A DNA stretch of 5,739 bases from an uncultured Actinoplanes sp. GTDB lineage: Bacteria; Actinomycetota; Actinomycetes; Mycobacteriales; Micromonosporaceae. The stretch's first letter is position 1. Every line of letters begins with the position of its first letter. The stretch is taken from contig CAKUMG010000429.1 of NCBI GenBank assembly GCA_934667465.1, forward strand, positions 1 through 5,739. The letters run 5' to 3'. This document shows, piece after piece, positions 1-5,739 of this stretch. Both the position numbers and the translations under genes were made by a program. The notes below the pieces were generated by a model that saw only the letters and a program-made list of their open reading frames with translations, was not told the origin of the DNA and did not search any database.

Positions 1-1759
1 ACACCAGCGCGCGCGCCTGCTCCGGATCCGCCACGGAGCCGTACTCGCCGACCCACCGGGCGCCGAGGCCGGAGCGCTCGTAGCGGGCCATGTCGAGCAC
101 CGGCGCCGAACAGACCGCGGCGGCGAAGAGGCCGGGCTGCTGGGTGACGGCCGCGCCGACCAGCAGCCCGCCGTTCGACTCCCCGCAGATGCCCAGCCGG
201 GCGGGCGTGGTGAACCCGTCGGCGATCAGCCCGCGCGCCACCGCCTGGAAGTCGTCGAAGACGTTCTGCTTGTCACCGAGCATCCCCGCCCGGTGCCATT
301 CCGCGCCCTCCTCGCCGCCGCCGCGCAGGTGGGCGAACGCGACGGTGCCGCCGGCCTCGACCCACGCCAGCGTCCAGGCGGAATAGGACGGGGTCAGCGG
401 GATCCCGAACCCGCCGTAGCCGTAGAGTACTGTCGGCCGCGGGCCCGCACGGTCGCCGGCACCGGTCAGGACGACCACCCGGATGTCGGTTCCGTCGGCG
501 GAGCGATAGGACAACCGGTGCGTACGCATTTCGGTGTCGGCCTCCGCGGCGCATCGGTGCGCCCGGGTCCGGACGTCGACGTGCAGCACGGTCTGCGGGG
601 TGACGTGGTCGGTGTAGGTGAACCAGAGGTCGTGGCCAGGCTCCGGCCGGGTGCACAGCGGCCCCACGGTCCCCGCCCCGGGCAGCGGCACGTCGCCGAG
701 CGGTTCACCGCCGGCCGGGTCGTGCAGCGTGACCTCGCCGACGGCGTGCCGGACCCGGGTGACCGCGAGGACGCCGTCGAGGAGCACGAAGTCGGCGAGG
801 ACCGCGTCCGGGTCGGCCGGCACCAGGTCCTGCCAGTGGCCGGGCCCGGGCTCCGCGGGGTCGGCGACGCACAGCCGCCCGCGGGGAGCGGCCAGGTCGG
901 TGAGCACATACATCCGGCCGTCCCGGCCGACGGTCAGCACGGTGCGGGCGTCCAGGCCCTCCTGCACGGCCCGCAGGCGCGGCTCGGCCGGGCCGGCGGC
1001 CCGCAGATCGGCCAGCCAGAGATCGTTGCCGCGCCGGCTGCCGGAACCCGCCGACACGGTCAGCCAGCGCCCGTCCCGGCTCAGGTCCACCCCGTACGCG
1101 TCGGTGTCCGGTCGTCCCGCACCGAAGATCAGCACGTCGTTCTCCACCGGGGTGCCGACCCGGTGGAGGTGGACCCGGCGCTCGCGATCGGGGCGCTCGG
1201 CCCGGCTACGGACGTAGTAGAACTCCGTGCCGCCGGGGAGCCAGGCCACCGGCGACGAGCGGCACCCGTGCACGGGCCCGTCGACGGGCCGTCCGTCGCG
1301 GGTGTCGAGCACGAAGAGCACCGACTTCTCCGAGCCGCCGCGGGACAGCTGGCAGGCGACGAGACCGCCGTCCGGCGACGGATGCCACTGGTCCAGCGTG
1401 GTGGTGCCGGAGGGGTCGGCGGCGGCCGGGTCGAGCAGGACGACCTCCGCGCCGTCCGGGCCGGTCACGTACAGCGCGGGATGCTCGCGGCCCACGTCGC
1501 GGCGCAGCTCGAAACGCCGCTCGCCGCGCCACACCGGCGCCCCCGCGACGGGTATGTCGGAGACGGCCGCGATGCGGGCCCGGAACGACTCACGGGCCGG
1601 CAACTGCTCCGCGGACCGGGACCAGAGCAGATCCTGGGCCGCCTGCCAGTCCCGTACCGCTGGATCCTCCGGGTCCTCGAGCCACCGGTAGGGGTCGGCG
1701 ACCGGCCGGCCGTGCAGCTCGTCGATCACCGGATCCCGCTGTGCAGGGGGATACCGCAT
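1..1759 (-). CDS. Prolyl oligopeptidase (S9A family), probable class III lanthipeptide leader protease; C-terminus cut off by window edge
   Basis: This is a serine peptidase of the prolyl oligopeptidase family, which cuts short peptides after proline in the cytoplasm. The frame is open for 586 codons and runs off the left edge; family members are usually around 700 residues, so roughly 100 are missing. The N-terminus has the family signature DPYRWLED at about residues 22-29. A long propeller-type region follows, then YGYGGFGIPLTPSYS and LRGGGEEGAEWH. The nucleophile is Ser528 in GESNGG (codon at 176-178). Trp569 lies 41 residues after it, the same spacing as Ser554 and Trp595 of porcine POP, where the Trp stacks on the substrate proline. 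The catalytic Asp and His would lie outside the window. No signal peptide is visible. The ATG at 1759 has GAGGAG five bases upstream. The gene follows two lanthipeptide precursor genes on the same strand. FlaP, the POP of the flavipeptin system, gives a precedent for leader removal; that role here is inferred. Confidence 0.93.
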   Translation of the reverse strand, partial: MRYPPAQRDPVIDELHGRPVADPYRWLEDPEDPAVRDWQAAQDLLWSRSAEQLPARESFRARIAAVSDIPVAGAPVWRGERRFELRRDVGREHPALYVTGPDGAEVVLLDPAAADPSGTTTLDQWHPSPDGGLVACQLSRGGSEKSVLFVLDTRDGRPVDGPVHGCRSSPVAWLPGGTEFYYVRSRAERPDRERRVHLHRVGTPVENDVLIFGAGRPDTDAYGVDLSRDGRWLTVSAGSGSRRGNDLWLADLRAAGPAEPRLRAVQEGLDARTVLTVGRDGRMYVLTDLAAPRGRLCVADPAEPGPGHWQDLVPADPDAVLADFVLLDGVLAVTRVRHAVGEVTLHDPAGGEPLGDVPLPGAGTVGPLCTRPEPGHDLWFTYTDHVTPQTVLHVDVRTRAHRCAAEADTEMRTHRLSYRSADGTDIRVVVLTGAGDRAGPRPTVLYGYGGFGIPLTPSYSAWTLAWVEAGGTVAFAHLRGGGEEGAEWHRAGMLGDKQNVFDDFQAVARGLIADGFTTPARLGICGESNGGLLVGAAVTQQPGLFAAAVCSAPVLDMARYERSGLGARWVGEYGSVADPEQARALV

Positions 1760-1784
1760 CGCTTCTCCTCTCCCGGCGGCACGA

Positions 1785-1818
1785 GGTCCGGACGACCGCC
1801 TGAGCTGTCGTCCGGACC
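1785..1818 (-). terminator. 12-bp perfect hairpin between the second precursor gene and the peptidase gene
   Basis: The arms ggtccggacgac (1785-1796) and gtcgtccggacc (1807-1818) are exact reverse complements around a 10-base loop. The hairpin lies in the 156-base gap between the second precursor gene and the peptidase start. No U-tract follows on the minus strand. It could be a U-less attenuating terminator or an mRNA-protecting 3' stem that keeps precursor transcript above peptidase transcript. An operator is also possible. The structure is certain from the sequence; the role is inferred. Confidence 0.5.
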
Positions 1819-1915
1819 CCGTGGAACCTGTTCAGCGAGGCTTACCGGGACGTCGGATCCGCACCACCGATACCGTGGCGGGCCGCCGGCGTCCGGCCTC
1901 GTGGCCGCCGCTCGA

Positions 1916-2047
1916 TCAGTGGCAGGCGGCGACGCTGAGGTTGCTCGGCTTGACCGAGCCGCAGGTCAGCACGGTGAGCGTGCTGCCGCCGCCGCCCCCG
2001 CCGCCACCGGTGGGAGCCTCCAGGCCCTGCAGGTCGAGAAGTGCCAT
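1916..2047 (-). CDS. Class III lanthipeptide precursor, SapB/AmfS-like, second copy (Gly8 form)
   Basis: This encodes a 43-residue RiPP precursor. The leader MALLDLQGLEAPT carries the LxxLQ-type motif that class III LanKC enzymes recognise. It is followed by Gly14-Gly21 and a 22-residue presumed core. The core holds two ring units, STLTVLTC (Ser22, Thr25, Cys29) and SNLSVAAC (Ser35, Ser38, Cys42), and ends in His43. This is the two-unit layout of SapB (RamS) and AmfS. The ATG at 2047 is chosen because AAGGA (2057-2061) sits nine bases upstream. The frame is open 20 codons further up to a GTG at 2107, but that start has no ribosome site. The peptide equals the neighbouring copy except for one extra Gly. 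Rings could be lanthionine or labionin; the sequence cannot decide. Confidence 0.93.
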   Translation of the reverse strand: MALLDLQGLEAPTGGGGGGGGSTLTVLTCGSVKPSNLSVAACH

Positions 2048-2118
2048 GTCGTCACGTCCTTCGTGTTGGGTGGTACTGAAATCGGATGATGGAACTACTG
2101 GTGACACTGGACGTGGCG

Positions 2119-2247
2119 TCAGTGACAGGCCGCAACACTGAGGTTGCTCGGCTTGACTGAGCCGCAGGTCAGCACGGTGAGGGTGCTGCCGCCGCCCCCG
2201 CCACCACCGGTGGGAGCCTCGAGACCCTGCAGGTCGAGAAGTGCCAT
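2119..2247 (-). CDS. Class III lanthipeptide precursor, SapB/AmfS-like, first copy (Gly7 form)
   Basis: This 42-residue precursor directly follows the synthetase gene. The leader MALLDLQGLEAPT is followed by Gly14-Gly20 and then the presumed core. The first ring unit is Ser21-x2-Thr24-x3-Cys28 and the second is Ser34-x2-Ser37-x3-Cys41, with His42 last. Thr22, Thr27 and Ser30 are further hydroxyl residues that may or may not be dehydrated. The single leader proline, Pro12, is the obvious target for the peptidase encoded downstream. The ATG at 2247 lies seven bases after GGAGG of a perfect Shine-Dalgarno sequence, and the synthetase stop codon ends only 14 bases upstream, so translational coupling is likely. 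The synthetase-then-precursor order matches ramC-ramS. The family assignment rests on the leader motif, ring pattern and neighbour. Confidence 0.95.
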   Translation of the reverse strand: MALLDLQGLEAPTGGGGGGGSTLTVLTCGSVKPSNLSVAACH

Positions 2248-2251
2248 GGAT

Positions 2252-2262
2252 TCACCTCCTTT
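2252..2262 (-). promoter_or_regulatory. Near-perfect Shine-Dalgarno site of the first precursor gene
   Basis: On the minus strand this reads AAAGGAGGTGA, containing AAGGAGGTGA, which is fully complementary to the usual 3' end of bacterial 16S rRNA. It touches the last base of the synthetase TGA (2262-2264). It fixes the ATG at 2247 and suggests much stronger initiation than the AAGGA site of the second copy. Confidence 0.85.
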
Positions 2263-4883
2263 CATCGCTGGTCGGTCCGAACCGGTCCGGTCGTGCTGGC
2301 GGGCAAGCTGGTGTCCGCCGTGCCGCCGGATGGTTCGAGGAAGGGCAGGGACACCGGCCGGTCGTGCAGCACGGTTCCCAGGCAGAAGAGGACTCCGGCC
2401 GTTCCGGTCGCGAAGTCCATGGACAGGCGCATCAGCTGATTGCCGGGAAAGGCAAGGCCGTCGCCGTACGGGAGAGCGTGCAGATCCAGCCGCGCGATCT
2501 GCTCCGCGGTGTCGGTGGTGAGTTCGTCACCGCCGGGGCGCAGACCGGTCCCGAGGGCGGCGATGATGCCGGCGCGCCCGGTGAACAGGCCGCTCTGCAC
2601 GAAGTAGCGGGAACCGGCGACCAGGCGGGCGGAGCGCAGCGCGGCCGCCATCTCGTCGTCCGGCCGGTGACGCAGATAGCGCTCGAGCACCAGGGCGATG
2701 CCGATCGAGCCCTCGTCCAGATAGGGCAGGGTGCGCCAGCCCTGGTTGACCTGCAGCGACCCGTCGTCGCCGGTGACGCAGCGCCGCAGGTCCTGGCGCA
2801 GCGCGACGGCGGCCCGGTCGAGGAAACCGGCGTCGGCCGTCACCTCGTACGCCCGCAGGAACAGCAGGGCCGACCCCGCCGAGCCGAACAGCAACCCGGC
2901 GCGCGGGTTGGTGCCGCCGCTGACGTCCGGGACGTCGCCGACGCCGCCGAGCCGCTCGGCGCACAGCTCCGCCATGCGCAGGCCCTGCTCCGTGAACGAC
3001 CGGTCGCCGGTCTCCGTGCCGAAGTGCAGCAGGTTCAGGGCGGTCCCGGCCAGACCCGCGAAGAGGTCCTGGCCGAGCGTCTCCCACGTGCCCCGCAGGC
3101 AGAGCTCCACCGTGTCCAGAGCGTCCTGCCGGTGCCCGAGGGCGAGCAGCGCGTACGCCACGCCGTGCAGGCCGTCGTAGAACCCCGGCCCCATGTCCGG
3201 AGGTGGTTCCAGCGCCCGTTTGCGCAGCCAGTCCTCGTGCTCGGCGACCGGCTCGGCGCCCACCGCGGCCAGCGCGTGCAGAACCCCCGCGGCGCCGTAG
3301 GCCAGGTTGATGCCGCCGCCCGGGAGGAACTGGGCGATGTCGCCCGGGAACAGCCGGTCGTCGCGCTCCGGGGTCGCGGACGCCACGATGGCACGCCGCA
3401 TCGCTTCCCGTACGCCGGGCCAGCTCTCCCGGGTCGCCGCCGGCATCGCCGGGCGGCGTTCCTCCTCGCCGGGCTGCCCGATGATGGTGGACACCGTCTG
3501 ATCGAACACGCCGGCCGGCACCGGGAAGGTGGCCGCGACCAGCTCCGCGAGGTGCCGGGCCTTGGCCCGGTGCACCGGCAGCATGATGGTCGCCTGTGGC
3601 AGGAAGAGCGCGAGCCGCAGGCAGGCCAGGGCGTACTCGTCGACCTGGACACCCCGGCGGTCGCCGGGAGCGCCGAATCCGGGGTGGGCCAGCGCCGACC
3701 GGGCGCCGTCCGCGGCGAGGGTGGACACCTCGAAGTCGATGAGCACCACCCGGCCGTCGGCGGTGACCAGGATGTTGTCCGGATGGAGATCCCCGAAGAC
3801 GACGCTGCGTTCGTGCAGCTGCGCGACCGCCTCCGCGACCCGGTCGAGCATCCCCAGCGCCCAGCTCGTGTAGTCGGCGATCGACTCGGCCGAACAGTCC
3901 GCGCGGGTGAGGGGATACTTCTGCACCATCATCCGCTGCAACGGGTTGCCGTCGACGAACTCCTGCACCAGGAACTGGTGATCGCCGAGCGTGAAGTAGT
4001 CGATGAGCTTCGGCACCACGGCGAGACCGGCGAGCCGCTCCAGGATGGCCCGCTCGTGGGCCAGCCGGGTCGTCGCGTCGCGGTCCGCCACGTCCAGCCC
4101 GGCGAACGGGCGCCCCTCCTTGAGCACCACGCGTTCCCCGGTCCGCAGGTCCTTGCCGAGGTAGACGCCACCGCTGTTGGAGAACTGCAGCACGCTCTCG
4201 ATCGCGTACGGCAGATCCTTGGTGGTGACCGCGTTGCGAGCGGCCAGGTGCGGCTCGAGGAACGCGGGCAGCGGCTCCCACGACGGCAGCGCGAACGTGG
4301 CGCCGCGTACGTCGGGGACGAGCACGCCGTCCGGGTTCTCGATCGCCAGCACCCGCTCGCCGTTGGCGCCCAGGCAGTGCCGCTCGGTGAAGCCACCGAA
4401 CCGGACGAACACCGGGCCGTCGCCGAAGCGGAGGTCACTGAGGATGTACGGCCCCTGCACGCCGGCCAGCAGCTCGTCGAGCTCCCGGACGATCGTCTCG
4501 AGCCGGCTCTCGTCCTGCGGGTAGATCGTCACCAGCTTGCCGCTGGAACCGCGGAACGCCGACTTGGCGTTGAACATCACCATGACGGGCCGGCTGCGCA
4601 GGTACTTGAACGGGATCCCGCGAGCGGTGCAGTAGTCCCAGACGACGTCCAGGACCCGTTCCGCGTCGGCGATCCGCGCCGAGAGGTGCACCTTCCACCC
4701 CTGCGGCCGCACCTGCTCGCCGGCCGGCGAGTAGTGCATCCACGTGTCGGTGCCCCGGTGCTCCCAGCCCTCGGGCAGCTGCCGCGCACACACCGCGAAG
4801 TCGGGATTGCCGGCGCCACCACGATCGAGCCGCTCGTAGAACGTGCGGTCGGCGAGACAGTAGACTTCGTATTGCTCGATCAC
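2262..4883 (-). CDS. Class III lanthipeptide synthetase LanKC (RamC/LabKC-like)
   Basis: This trifunctional enzyme phosphorylates Ser/Thr of the precursor, eliminates phosphate to dehydro residues and helps close the rings. The product is 873 residues, normal for the class. Residues 1-about 225 form the lyase-like region, starting with YEVYCLADRTFYERL as in RamC-type proteins. A kinase domain spans about 235-500: Lys255 in VVLKE, catalytic Asp365 and Asn370 in GDLHPDN, and Asp383 in IDFE, where DFE replaces DFG. A cyclase-like domain of GxxG repeats spans about 523-845. At the places of the LanC zinc ligands it reads LDEGSIG and LFTGRAG, so the Cys and Cys-His ligands are absent, as expected for class III. 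The GTG at 4883 is chosen because GGGGGTGA matches GGAGGTGA at 7 of 8 bases with seven bases to the start. A TTG at 4955 would add 24 Arg-rich residues and lacks such a site. Confidence 0.96.
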   Translation of the reverse strand: MIEQYEVYCLADRTFYERLDRGGAGNPDFAVCARQLPEGWEHRGTDTWMHYSPAGEQVRPQGWKVHLSARIADAERVLDVVWDYCTARGIPFKYLRSRPVMVMFNAKSAFRGSSGKLVTIYPQDESRLETIVRELDELLAGVQGPYILSDLRFGDGPVFVRFGGFTERHCLGANGERVLAIENPDGVLVPDVRGATFALPSWEPLPAFLEPHLAARNAVTTKDLPYAIESVLQFSNSGGVYLGKDLRTGERVVLKEGRPFAGLDVADRDATTRLAHERAILERLAGLAVVPKLIDYFTLGDHQFLVQEFVDGNPLQRMMVQKYPLTRADCSAESIADYTSWALGMLDRVAEAVAQLHERSVVFGDLHPDNILVTADGRVVLIDFEVSTLAADGARSALAHPGFGAPGDRRGVQVDEYALACLRLALFLPQATIMLPVHRAKARHLAELVAATFPVPAGVFDQTVSTIIGQPGEEERRPAMPAATRESWPGVREAMRRAIVASATPERDDRLFPGDIAQFLPGGGINLAYGAAGVLHALAAVGAEPVAEHEDWLRKRALEPPPDMGPGFYDGLHGVAYALLALGHRQDALDTVELCLRGTWETLGQDLFAGLAGTALNLLHFGTETGDRSFTEQGLRMAELCAERLGGVGDVPDVSGGTNPRAGLLFGSAGSALLFLRAYEVTADAGFLDRAAVALRQDLRRCVTGDDGSLQVNQGWRTLPYLDEGSIGIALVLERYLRHRPDDEMAAALRSARLVAGSRYFVQSGLFTGRAGIIAALGTGLRPGGDELTTDTAEQIARLDLHALPYGDGLAFPGNQLMRLSMDFATGTAGVLFCLGTVLHDRPVSLPFLEPSGGTADTSLPASTTGPVRTDQR

Positions 4884-5017
4884 GACCTCACCCCCTCGTT
4901 CTCGGCGACCGTCCGGACGCCGGCGCAACCACTTGATTCGGGCCGCGCGACACAAGGTCCGGGCCTGTCATACGGATGGCTCACCGTGACTCGCCTTTCG
5001 GTTCGTTCTGCAACCAT
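4880..5017 (-). CDS. Possible small upstream ORF overlapping the LanKC start
   Basis: This frame encodes 45 residues from the ATG at 5017 or 34 from the GTG at 4984. Its TGA overlaps the LanKC GTG by four bases (GTGA), an arrangement typical of translationally coupled actinomycete genes. The GTG at 4984 has AAAGG about nine bases upstream and is the better supported start; the ATG has only AGAGG directly abutting it. The peptide (starting MSHPYDRPGPC from the GTG) is hydrophilic with two Cys and resembles nothing I recognise. Third-position G/C is about 74 percent, not decisive here. It may be a regulatory leader ORF or chance. Confidence 0.25.
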   Translation of the reverse strand: MVAERTERRVTVSHPYDRPGPCVARPESSGCAGVRTVAENEGVRS

Positions 5018-5202
5018 CCTCTCGGCCGGGGGCGCCCGCTCCTAGTAGCAGTTGTCAGCTCCCATCCATGAGATTCACCGCCCCCACCGTGCATTCCGCA
5101 CATGCCGCGCCCAGGGCTCCCGACGGGGTGTTCCTGGCGACGCCCCTGGCCATCACGTTCAGATCGGGGGCTGTCAAGTCCCGTTGATCCGGAGGCTGGG
5201 TC

Positions 5203-5229
5203 CGGGCTGCCCGTCCAACGGGCAGCCCG
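5203..5229. terminator. 12-bp perfect hairpin with 3-base loop, possible bidirectional terminator
   Basis: The arms cgggctgcccgt (5203-5214) and acgggcagcccg (5218-5229) pair perfectly around the loop cca. There is no T-tract on either side, so if it is a terminator it is of the U-less kind common in actinomycetes. It stands between the LanKC set and the divergent gene, where nothing obvious needs terminating. A regulator-binding site or insulating stem in a 5' untranslated region is equally possible. Confidence 0.4.
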
Positions 5230-5255
5230 AACCGCCGGCCACCACACCCGCACGG

Positions 5256-5269
5256 TGATCGCGCGATCA
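5256..5269. repeat. 14-bp perfect palindrome, possible operator
   Basis: The sequence tgatcgcgcgatca is its own reverse complement. A related site, gtgatcgcgatc, lies at 5336-5347 with the 10-bp palindrome gatcgcgatc at 5338-5347. Both share gtgatcgcg, about 80 bases apart. Paired sites in a divergent intergenic region fit a dimeric regulator, but no regulator is identified. Confidence 0.35.
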
Positions 5270-5423
5270 TCGGGAAGGCCGGCAACGCGAGGCAGGTCGT
5301 CGTCGCCCACCTCATAGCCGGCACACGCGATGACCGTGATCGCGATCCATGCGCGACATTCACGTGGCGGCCGCCGCTGGGTGAGACCGGATGGCATCAG
5401 CGTGTTCAATTTTGTGTGACGGC

Positions 5424-5429
5424 TATCAT
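5424..5429 (+). promoter_or_regulatory. Possible -10 box for the right-hand gene
   Basis: TATCAT matches TATAAT at five of six bases and lies in the most AT-rich patch of the right-hand part of the window, 58 bases before the ATG at 5487. No good -35 box is seen at 16-18 bases upstream. This is a weak call. Confidence 0.25.
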
Positions 5430-5486
5430 CGCTTGCCGGCGCGTTTGCCGCTTCCGATCATGGGGCTTTGGGAGAAGGGTAGAGGA

Positions 5487-5739
5487 ATGAGATGGGTGCA
5501 GACGGAAATCTTTTCCGTGGTCGAATTGGCGTGGCTGCGGGATTCGGCGGGGCGGCGCAACTACTCCACGGCGAAAAAGCTCTTCCGGCGTGCGCACGGG
5601 GTTCGGCGGGCGTTCGGGAAGGCTCTGCACCATGCCGCCCGGCTGCGCCGCGATGCTCCCGAGGCGCGCACGCCCGATGGCAAGCTGCGGTGGATCGAGG
5701 TCATGCGCGCCGATTTCCGCGAGGCGAACAAAAGGCGGG
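5487..5739 (+). CDS. Unrecognised basic protein, N-terminal 84 residues, cut off by window edge
   Basis: This frame is open from the ATG at 5487 to the right edge, with third codon positions mostly G or C. The start MRWVQTEIFSVVELAWLRD is preceded by GAAGGG about seven bases upstream. An in-frame ATG at 5460 has no ribosome site. The visible part is rich in Arg and Lys (for example STAKKLFRRAHGVRRAFGKA), looks mostly helical and has no signal peptide or membrane segment. The charge could suit nucleic-acid binding, but I recognise no domain. It is divergent from the lanthipeptide genes, so it may be a separate unit. Confidence 0.6.
   Translation, partial: MRWVQTEIFSVVELAWLRDSAGRRNYSTAKKLFRRAHGVRRAFGKALHHAARLRRDAPEARTPDGKLRWIEVMRADFREANKRR

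Larger units (their letters stand above)
5058..5486. other. Intergenic region between the LanKC gene set and the divergent right-hand gene
   Basis: No convincing gene is present. Several frames stay open on both strands because stops are rare at this G/C content, but none has a ribosome site plus a coding-like third-position bias throughout. The stretch holds a 12-bp hairpin (5203-5229), a 14-bp palindrome (5256-5269), a related 10-bp palindrome (5338-5347) and an AT-richer patch around 5405-5430. Control elements for both flanking units probably lie here. I could not find a convincing -35/-10 pair for LanKC. Confidence 0.6.

Noticed and set aside
293..2089. Plus-strand open frame of 598 codons opposite the peptidase and second precursor gene
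   Set aside because: The minus strand encodes a recognisable prolyl oligopeptidase with Ser528 and Trp569. The plus translation has no family features and crosses several minus-strand gene boundaries.
2241..5045. Plus-strand open frame of 934 codons opposite LanKC
   Set aside because: It is a shadow frame produced by high G/C content. The minus strand carries kinase and cyclase motifs over its whole length; the plus translation is low-complexity, without domains or a ribosome site.
5055..5156. Minus-strand small ORF of 33 codons ending in a segment with CAEC and a hydrophobic stretch, considered as a third precursor
   Set aside because: It has no ribosome site, no LxxLQ leader motif and no Ser-x2-Ser-x3-Cys unit. 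Third-position G/C of about 80 percent is suggestive but not enough.
5172..5177. Exact TTGACA on the minus strand upstream of LanKC
   Set aside because: No -10-like sequence lies 16-18 bases downstream, so I do not call it a promoter.
4981..5409. Minus-strand 142-codon open frame upstream of LanKC
   Set aside because: It starts at a TTG without a ribosome site. The translation has no recognisable family and changes character at the hairpin at 5203-5229; it reads as noncoding, or at most decayed sequence.
5406..5633. Minus-strand 75-codon frame at the right edge
   Set aside because: It overlaps the plus-strand gene at 5487, which has the better third-position bias and a ribosome site.

Overview
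The window is GC-rich with strong G/C bias at third codon positions and GTG starts, which fits a high-GC actinomycete. The genus cannot be settled from the sequence; a Micromonosporaceae-type filamentous organism is a guess. Almost everything belongs to one leftward (minus-strand) gene set for a class III lanthipeptide of the SapB/AmfS/labyrinthopeptin type.

Reading in the direction of transcription, from right to left: an approximately 430-base intergenic stretch with a strong hairpin and two related palindromes (5058-5486); a possible short upstream ORF whose stop overlaps the next start (4880-5017); a full-length LanKC synthetase (lyase, kinase and cyclase-like domains, 2262-4883); a first precursor peptide gene 14 bases later (2119-2247); a second, nearly identical precursor gene (1916-2047); a 12-bp hairpin (1785-1818); and a prolyl oligopeptidase gene that runs off the left edge (1-1759). 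On the right, divergent on the plus strand, starts an unrecognised basic protein that runs off the right edge (5487-5739).

The inferred pathway is as follows. The LanKC binds the LxxLQ-type leader of the precursors, phosphorylates and eliminates Ser/Thr, and closes two rings, each from a Ser-x2-Ser/Thr-x3-Cys unit. The prolyl oligopeptidase is the likely leader protease, because each precursor has one Pro in the leader, just before an unusual run of seven or eight glycines. The two precursors specify the same core peptide and differ only in one Gly of that run, while their DNA differs by nine silent changes. No transporter or regulator gene (such as ramAB or ramR of the SapB system) lies in the window; these may sit beyond the edges.

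The class itself is known. What looks unusual is the twin precursors with the poly-Gly spacer replacing the normal acidic leader tail, combined with a Pro-directed peptidase.
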